DNA of 64,000 nucleotides, taken from positions 896,865-960,864 of the forward strand of contig NZ_CP139303.1 in the NCBI RefSeq assembly GCF_034092465.1. Reading direction: 5' to 3'. Below the pieces are notes generated by a model that was given only the letters and a program-made list of their open reading frames with translations, was not told the DNA's origin and made no database searches. Every line of letters begins with the position of its first letter. Position 1 is the stretch's first letter. A program made the position numbers and the translations under genes. This DNA is from Prochlorococcus sp. MIT 1223. GTDB lineage: Bacteria; Cyanobacteriota; Cyanobacteriia; PCC-6307; Cyanobiaceae. Shown one piece after another: positions 57,608 through 64,000 of the stretch.

Positions 57608-58564
57608 TTAAGAGTGAACCCAATCAACTCTTATAGATTTTCTACTATTTAAAAATCTATCGATAGCCATAGCAGCAATACAACCATCTGATGCTGCAAC
57701 AACAGCTTGCTTAAAAGGTGTATTTCTAATATCACCTATCGCCCAAACCCCCTCAGAAGTTGTTGCCATAAAATCATCTACTACAACACCTCCATCATCA
57801 TTTAATGCAACTTGCTCACCAAGAAAATCAGTGATGGGCTTAGAACCACTCATATAAACAAAAACACCTTCTAATTTTAAAGTTTGATGTTCTTCAGAAG
57901 CTCTATTTTTAACTTGAATTCCAGTCACTCCAGCTTCATTTCCCTCTATTAACATCAAGCGTGTCTTACTCCAATGCTTAACATTTTTCCTAGACAAGAG
58001 TGCTTGAGCCTGCAAATCTTCTTCTTTAGGGTCATTCGATGTAATCCAATGAACAGTAGATGCAAACTTAGTTAAAACTTGGGCTTCTTCTATAGCTTCT
58101 TTATTTACTCCTATGACTGCCACCTCTCTATCTCTATAAAAAGCGCCATCACAGGTTGCACAATAACTAACTCCTCTTCCTAAAAAGTCAGCTTCACCCT
58201 TAAAAGATGCAGGCCTTCCCATGGCTCCACTTGCAAGAACCAGTGATTTACCTTTAAAAGTCCCTTCTGGCGTATAAACCGTCTTCCAATCACCGCTAAC
58301 GTCAACACCAAAAACCTGGGCTCTCCTGTAATCCGTTCCATATTGAATTGCCTGCTCACGCATTAAATCCAAAAGAGCCTCTCCACTCATTTCTGATGAA
58401 ACCCCAGGATAATTGGCTATCTGATGAGTAATTGCCAAAGCACCAACTGCAGGATTCTTGTCAAGAATGACTGTCTTTAAATCAGCTCTAGATGTATAAA
58501 GAGCACAGGTACAGCCTGCAGGCCCTCCTCCAACTATGACAACATCGGTTTCTATTGTTTCCAA
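57608..58564 (-). CDS. thioredoxin-reductase-like flavoprotein lacking a standard NADPH site
   Basis: 318 residues. FAD-binding VVIVGGGPAGCTCALYTSRA is at residues 8-27, the redox pair CATC is Cys135 and Cys138, and the second FAD motif is GVWAIGDIR. Where NADPH-dependent TrxB has GGGDSA, this protein reads IGVNKEA (residues 151-157), and the HRRxxxR 2'-phosphate motif is replaced by HWITSND. This resembles the pyridine-nucleotide-independent TrxR-like enzymes known in cyanobacteria (DTR/DDOR types). The physiological donor is unknown. The start is TTG at 58564. Confidence 0.8.
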   Translation of the reverse strand: METIETDVVIVGGGPAGCTCALYTSRADLKTVILDKNPAVGALAITHQIANYPGVSSEMSGEALLDLMREQAIQYGTDYRRAQVFGVDVSGDWKTVYTPEGTFKGKSLVLASGAMGRPASFKGEADFLGRGVSYCATCDGAFYRDREVAVIGVNKEAIEEAQVLTKFASTVHWITSNDPKEEDLQAQALLSRKNVKHWSKTRLMLIEGNEAGVTGIQVKNRASEEHQTLKLEGVFVYMSGSKPITDFLGEQVALNDDGGVVVDDFMATTSEGVWAIGDIRNTPFKQAVVAASDGCIAAMAIDRFLNSRKSIRVDWVHS

Positions 58565-58729
58565 GGCTGGGTCTTCTCCTGTAAGAGTCTGATTATGCTT
58601 TAAAGCGATAGAAGCTCAGGCTGAAGTGAGCCAATGCAATAAGATCACCTTAGCCATCAAATAGCTTCTATTAAAGGATCTTAGGAATTGACTTACTATA
58701 AATTAAAAAAAATTTTATAACTGTAGTTT

Positions 58730-59299
58730 ATGAAATCAAATAAAAATACTCATTATCGAAACTACATTCAAGGGAATCTAAGCAAAAAATCATATCGAGG
58801 AATAAAAAAAAACAAACAACTCCAAAAAATCTCTGAATTTTGGATTACACCATTGCTAATAGGTTGTCTGGTAAGTCTTGGTTACAATTTTACTAAGCGA
58901 TCTCTGTTAATCACAAAAAATACAGAGGTCATTCTGCCTTCAAACAAAAATAAGCCAAGGATTAAAAAGGAATATACAAAAGTGAATAAGGGTATTAATA
59001 AATCAGAAAACTCAATACCTAATCAAAGTATTGAGAAAAAAGAGAAGGAGCTATCAATAGAAAAGGAAATTGAACACAAGCTAAAACAAAGTCCTGAGGA
59101 AGACAATATGCTGAAAACGGAAAAAGTCAAATTAACTATTGAAACAAGATCCAAAAAGCAACCACTAAAAAAGGCAGCTAAAGAACCTGAAAAAGAAGAA
59201 AATAAAAATCAGCTAAATGATTTTTTTTCTTTAGAAGCTAACGAGTATTTCGAGAAATTCAATGCAGAAGAACTCTTGAAAACTCTTCCTTCAGAATAA
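58730..59299 (+). CDS. charged single-pass membrane protein, unknown function
   Basis: 189 residues. A very basic N-terminus of about 34 residues precedes one hydrophobic segment (FWITPLLIGCLVSLGYNF), after which come about 130 residues rich in Lys and Glu, probably disordered or coiled, ending in DFFSLEANEYFEKFNAEELLKTLPSE. The N-terminus-in orientation follows from the positive-inside rule. I do not recognise a family. ATG at 58730. It lies 53 bp before another charged small protein. Confidence 0.65.
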   Translation: MKSNKNTHYRNYIQGNLSKKSYRGIKKNKQLQKISEFWITPLLIGCLVSLGYNFTKRSLLITKNTEVILPSNKNKPRIKKEYTKVNKGINKSENSIPNQSIEKKEKELSIEKEIEHKLKQSPEEDNMLKTEKVKLTIETRSKKQPLKKAAKEPEKEENKNQLNDFFSLEANEYFEKFNAEELLKTLPSE

Positions 59300-59352
59300 A
59301 GTCGCGCCAAACTCACTAAAATATTTTATTCTAGATTTTTCATTAAGGCGTC

Positions 59353-59679
59353 ATGAATTCTTCTGACACCTTGCTAAGAGCAGCTTTAAATCGGTTGTCA
59401 GCAAGACTAGGAAAAAAAATAGTTAATACAGCAGCAGAGATTGCAGTTTTAGCTAAAGACGCCCCAGACCAACTGAAAAAAGAATGGGAAATTCTCAAAG
59501 AAGAAATATATGAAGAAGCTGAAAAACTAAAATCCGATTCAAATAACGAAAAAAGATCTGACTCGGATTTTTCTGAGGAGTTTGATTCGAGCTTCTCAGA
59601 AGAATTTAATTCAGATCAAATCAGAGATAAGATTGATCGAATCAGAGGAAAAGTAGCAGCATTAAATAAAAAAATTTAA
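59353..59679 (+). CDS. small acidic/helical protein, unknown function
   Basis: 108 residues. The N-terminal half is a basic-then-acidic amphipathic helix (LLRAALNRLSARLGKKIVNTAAEIAVLAKDAPDQLKKEWEILKEEIYEEAEKL). An internal repeat follows (DFSEEFDSSFSEEFNSD, residues 72-88), then a helix DKIDRIRGKVAALNKKI. No signal or membrane segment. It lies 37 bp before the UbiB-like gene, suggesting shared expression. No family recognised. ATG at 59353. Confidence 0.65.
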   Translation: MNSSDTLLRAALNRLSARLGKKIVNTAAEIAVLAKDAPDQLKKEWEILKEEIYEEAEKLKSDSNNEKRSDSDFSEEFDSSFSEEFNSDQIRDKIDRIRGKVAALNKKI

Positions 59680-59716
59680 GCCAAAAATTGACCATAATAA
59701 AGAGATTCTAATTTTC

Positions 59717-61369
59717 ATGCGCAAAGTTCTTCGTTCAATCCAAATATGGCTAGTAGTCATAAAACTTGTATTTTTTCTTTGGTGGGATGCTCGAAGATGG
59801 TCTTATATCGGCGGGCATACTCAGATCAAGCAAGAATTTAGGCAATCTCTGAGAGCGCGATGGTTAACTAGAAAACTTCTTCAGCTGGGGTCAGCATTTA
59901 TAAAGTTAGGTCAATTGTTATCTGCAAGACCTGATGTATTACCTACAGGCTGGATAAAAGAATTATCGGATTTACAAGATAAGGTACCTCAATTCCCTTT
60001 TGAGATAGCAGAAGAAATCCTTCAAAAAGAACTTTTAGAAAAATTTGAAGAAATTAAAACACTTAATAAAACTCCTTTAGGAGCAGCATCAATAGCGCAA
60101 GTCCATTTAGCTGAATTATCAAATGGACAAAAGGTTGTATTCAAAATTCAACGTCCAGGGTTAGAAGATTTATTCATACTTGATCTTGAAGTGATGCAAC
60201 AAGTAGCTGGATTGCTACAAAAAAACAAATCATGGAGCTATGGAAGAGATTGGATAGGAATTGCGAAAGAATGTAAGAGAGTTTTGATAAGAGAATTAGA
60301 TTTTGGAATTGAAGCTCAATACGCAGCAAGATTTAGACAACAATTTTTAGATAATCCAAAAGTATGTATCCCAGCAGTGGTTTGGAATCTAAGTACAAGT
60401 AAGATTTTATGTCTTGAGTATATAGAAGGTATAAAAATCAATGATCGCAAGTCTCTAGAGAAAAAAGGAATTGATCCCTCTTCAATAATTGATATTGGAG
60501 CACAAAGCTATCTGAAACAACTTATTGAATTTGGTTTTTTTCATGCAGACCCACATCCAGGAAATCTTGCTATTGGGAGTGATGGATCTCTTATTTACTA
60601 TGACTTTGGAATGATGGGTTTAATATCTGAGCGACTAAGAGAACGAATAGGTTCTATGGTACGAGCGGCAGCCTTACAAGATGCAAAAGGACTAGTTCAA
60701 GAATTACAAATTGCAGGAGTAATTGCATCTGACATAGATACTGGACCTGTAAGACGTTTTGTAAGATTAATGCTCAAAGAAGCTCTTACGCCACCTTTTA
60801 ATCCAAATATATTCGAAAAACTTTCTGGTGATCTATATAATTTGGTTTATGAAAAGCCATTCAAGCTCCCAGTTGAATTAATATTTGTTTTCAGAGCACT
60901 TTCCACTTTTGAAGGAGTTGGAAGAAGCCTTGATCCAAATTTTAATCTAATTTCAATCGCTAAGCCATATCTCCTCCCTCTTATGACATCAAACAATTCA
61001 AATCCCAATGACCTAATTAATGAAATTGGACGTCAGGTTGGAGAAATTAGTAGCAGAGCTGTTGGTATTCCAAGAAGGTTAGATGAAAGTTTAGAAAGGC
61101 TAGAGCAAGGCGACCTTCAACTTCAAATAAGAATGGGAGAATCAGATAGACAATTAAGGAGGATGATCAGTGCTCAACAATCATTAGGGCAATCAATCTT
61201 ATTAGGATGTCTTGGGATTACTGCAGCACTTTTAAGCTCTAATAACAAGCCAATATTTTCAGCTTTTCCATTATTTTTTGCCTTTCCTATATTATTAAAT
61301 TGGATGAAATTACAATTGAAAATGAATCGTGATAGTCGAATTGATAGATTGCAAGGTAAATCTAGATAA
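59717..61369 (+). CDS. AarF/ABC1/UbiB-family atypical kinase
   Basis: 550 residues. The KxGQ motif is in FIKLGQLLSARPDVLPTGW, the Ala-rich nucleotide loop is TPLGAASIAQVHLAEL, catalytic lysine VFKIQRPG, and metal-binding segments HADPHPGNL and YYDFGMMG. A C-terminal hydrophobic pair (ILLGCLGITAALLSS and AFPLFFAFPILLNW) anchors it to membrane. In plants and cyanobacteria such ABC1K proteins affect plastoquinone and tocopherol metabolism; which one this is cannot be told. ATG at 59717. Confidence 0.92.
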   Translation: MRKVLRSIQIWLVVIKLVFFLWWDARRWSYIGGHTQIKQEFRQSLRARWLTRKLLQLGSAFIKLGQLLSARPDVLPTGWIKELSDLQDKVPQFPFEIAEEILQKELLEKFEEIKTLNKTPLGAASIAQVHLAELSNGQKVVFKIQRPGLEDLFILDLEVMQQVAGLLQKNKSWSYGRDWIGIAKECKRVLIRELDFGIEAQYAARFRQQFLDNPKVCIPAVVWNLSTSKILCLEYIEGIKINDRKSLEKKGIDPSSIIDIGAQSYLKQLIEFGFFHADPHPGNLAIGSDGSLIYYDFGMMGLISERLRERIGSMVRAAALQDAKGLVQELQIAGVIASDIDTGPVRRFVRLMLKEALTPPFNPNIFEKLSGDLYNLVYEKPFKLPVELIFVFRALSTFEGVGRSLDPNFNLISIAKPYLLPLMTSNNSNPNDLINEIGRQVGEISSRAVGIPRRLDESLERLEQGDLQLQIRMGESDRQLRRMISAQQSLGQSILLGCLGITAALLSSNNKPIFSAFPLFFAFPILLNWMKLQLKMNRDSRIDRLQGKSR

Positions 61370-61399
61370 GGAGTATAATTACTTCAATATATTTATGAA

Positions 61400-62701
<1,302 letters not shown>

Positions 62702-62838
62702 TCAACTTTTGAAGATCCTATGTTTTTGAGGTTGCATTGTCTCTGTGATGTTTAGCACTCCTGGTATTTCAAAATCACTATTTTGCACATTTAGAAGGAG
62801 AATGAAGAATAATTCTTGATCGAGAAAATTTACTGAAC

Positions 62839-64000
62839 ATGAGCATAAGCCTCACTCAAGAACCAGATCGATTTAGTGACGAAGCTTGGAACCTATTGCT
62901 GGAAGGGGAAGAAGCTGCCAAAAGGTGGAGGCATGAGAACCTTGACGTAGAACACTTGCTACAAGTTCTTTTTACAAATGAGGACTACAAAAAATTTATT
63001 GAAGTTTTACCTTTAAACCATTTTGATTTACTTGAAAATTTAGAAGACTTTCTTGCTGAGCTACCAATTTCAAAAAGCCAAAACCTTTTTATTGGAGAAG
63101 ATCTTGAAGATTTACTTGAAAACGCAAATAATTTTCGAAAAAGCTGGGGTTCTAGATTAATTGAGATTTCTCATATCCTCAATGCTCTTGGAAGAGATGC
63201 AAGAATTGGTGAACTTTTGTTAGAAGAAGCAGGCCTTCCCAGAGAAAAACTGGAAGCAGAATTACGGAATTTGCCAGTCCCTTCTTCATTCAACAAACAA
63301 GTAAAAAAGGAACCTAATAATAATGTCCGTTCTATTAGAGAAACTAAAAATGAATCAAATAAAACTCTTATAAAAAATAATAATATCTCTTCCTCCAGCA
63401 CAAAAAACAATCCTCAAGCCAATAGCTTAGTTAATACAAATATAGAAAAGGAACAACAACAAAACTCAATAGAAGCTTTTGGGAAAGATCTAACAGAGGC
63501 AGCAAAATCCGGAAAACTAGATCCTGTTATTGGAAGAAGCGAAGAAATACGCAGAGTTATAAAAGTTTTATCACGAAGAGGAAAGAATAATCCTGTATTA
63601 ATTGGTGAGCCAGGAGTTGGTAAAACTGCAATAGCTGAATTATTAGCACAAAGAATAATCTCTAATGAAGTTCCAGAATCTTTAAAAGGTTTAAAACTCA
63701 TTTCTCTTGATATTGGAGCATTAATTGCAGGAACAAAATTTCGAGGACAATTTGAAGAGAGACTAAGATCTGTGCTGTCAGAAGTTAGCAATTCAGATAC
63801 TGGAGTAATCTTGTTTATTGATGAATTGCATAATATTTTAAATAACGATCGTTCAATTGCAGATGCAGGAAGTTTAATGAAACCTGTATTAGCTAGTGGT
63901 GAGTTGAGATGTATTGGAGCCACTACTCCTGAAAACTATAGAAGGACAATAGAAAAAGACCAAGCACTAAATAGAAGATTTCAACAAGTTCTTATAAAAG
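62839..64000 (+). CDS. ClpB-type AAA+ disaggregase, N-terminal part (runs off window)
   Basis: The ATG at 62839 opens a frame that stays open to base 64000, about 387 residues. The N-terminal Clp-N-like domain (residues 1-145: [52 protein letters not shown]) is followed by a long Asn/Lys/Ser-rich linker and AAA1: Walker A GEPGVGKT at about residue 256, [16 protein letters not shown], Walker [11 protein letters not shown] and the sensor [10 protein letters not shown]. This is the Hsp100 layout; divergence of the N-domain suggests the second ClpB (ClpB2) found in many cyanobacteria. AAA2 lies beyond the window. Confidence 0.88.
   Translation, partial: MSISLTQEPDRFSDEAWNLLLEGEEAAKRWRHENLDVEHLLQVLFTNEDYKKFIEVLPLNHFDLLENLEDFLAELPISKSQNLFIGEDLEDLLENANNFRKSWGSRLIEISHILNALGRDARIGELLLEEAGLPREKLEAELRNLPVPSSFNKQVKKEPNNNVRSIRETKNESNKTLIKNNNISSSSTKNNPQANSLVNTNIEKEQQQNSIEAFGKDLTEAAKSGKLDPVIGRSEEIRRVIKVLSRRGKNNPVLIGEPGVGKTAIAELLAQRIISNEVPESLKGLKLISLDIGALIAGTKFRGQFEERLRSVLSEVSNSDTGVILFIDELHNILNNDRSIADAGSLMKPVLASGELRCIGATTPENYRRTIEKDQALNRRFQQVLIK

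Noticed and set aside
63171-63923. Two minus-strand ORFs near the right edge
   Set aside because: Both are antisense to the clpB-like frame that runs from 62839 to the window end with clear AAA+ motifs.

Overview
The window is ordinary chromosomal backbone from an AT-rich marine picocyanobacterium, almost certainly Prochlorococcus. The evidence is a set of photosystem II genes (psbA, psbO, psbH, psbI, psbK), CrtR beta-carotene hydroxylase, CP12, the nitrogen regulator NtcA with an ammonium transporter, a bicA-sbtA-sbtB bicarbonate uptake block, and many small proteins of cyanobacteria-only DUF families (DUF3155, DUF3181, DUF3146, DUF3084, DUF3177, DUF565, DUF2301). Genes are packed tightly, many spacers are under 60 bp, and TTG or GTG starts are common. 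A low-light-adapted clade is my guess, not something the sequence proves. I saw no insertion sequence, prophage, CRISPR array, toxin-antitoxin pair or genomic-island signature.

Layout. 1-5.1 kb: end of a Gfo/Idh/MocA oxidoreductase, a strong terminator, then tgt-psbK, cobS, a soluble histidine kinase, a DUF3155 protein and an esterase. 5.2-11 kb: purH, a DoxX membrane protein, ispH, amt with an NtcA box, and sfsA. 11-20.3 kb: murJ, two small conserved proteins, tRNA-Arg, glyA, cinA, leuC-leuD and an LptD-like outer-membrane protein. 20.4-24.6 kb: psbI, psbH-tatA-pth-DUF3146, and the opposing ntcA-DUF3084-RuvC-like unit with an NtcA autoregulatory box. 24.8-28.6 kb: a corrinoid-adenosyltransferase-like protein, dcd-thyX (dTMP synthesis), txlA-trmB and DUF3177. 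28.7-37.1 kb: ileS, tRNA-Leu, crtR, gatC, a methyladenine glycosylase overlapping pyrB, a Ycf20-like protein and coaBC. 37.3-44.7 kb: psbO, sat, ftsH overlapping a KDPG-aldolase-like gene, aroC and psbA. 44.6-48.4 kb: a tiny protein, a lipoprotein, an aspartoacylase, a Xi-class GST, DUF2301 and CP12. 48.4-54.4 kb: a long leftward run dnaJ-hemB-VOC-mutS2-obgE. 54.5-57.5 kb: bicA-sbtA-sbtB. 57.6-64 kb: a thioredoxin-reductase-like flavoprotein, two charged small proteins, an AarF/UbiB kinase, eno, and the start of a clpB-like gene running off the window.

How it fits together. NtcA boxes of the GTA-N8-TAC type lie in front of both ntcA and amt, so the regulator and one likely target are in the same window. 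The carbon side is represented by bicarbonate import (bicA, sbtA, sbtB) and Calvin-cycle gating (CP12); a third GTA-N8-TAC match in front of CP12 is a weaker hint of nitrogen-carbon coupling. No wholly new system is evident. The points most worth a second look are a TrxR-like flavoenzyme with no recognisable NADPH site, a CobO-like protein without a Walker A lysine, an SbtB without the usual C-terminal cysteine tail, a glycosylase without a normal start codon, and a 46-residue ORF beside psbA.
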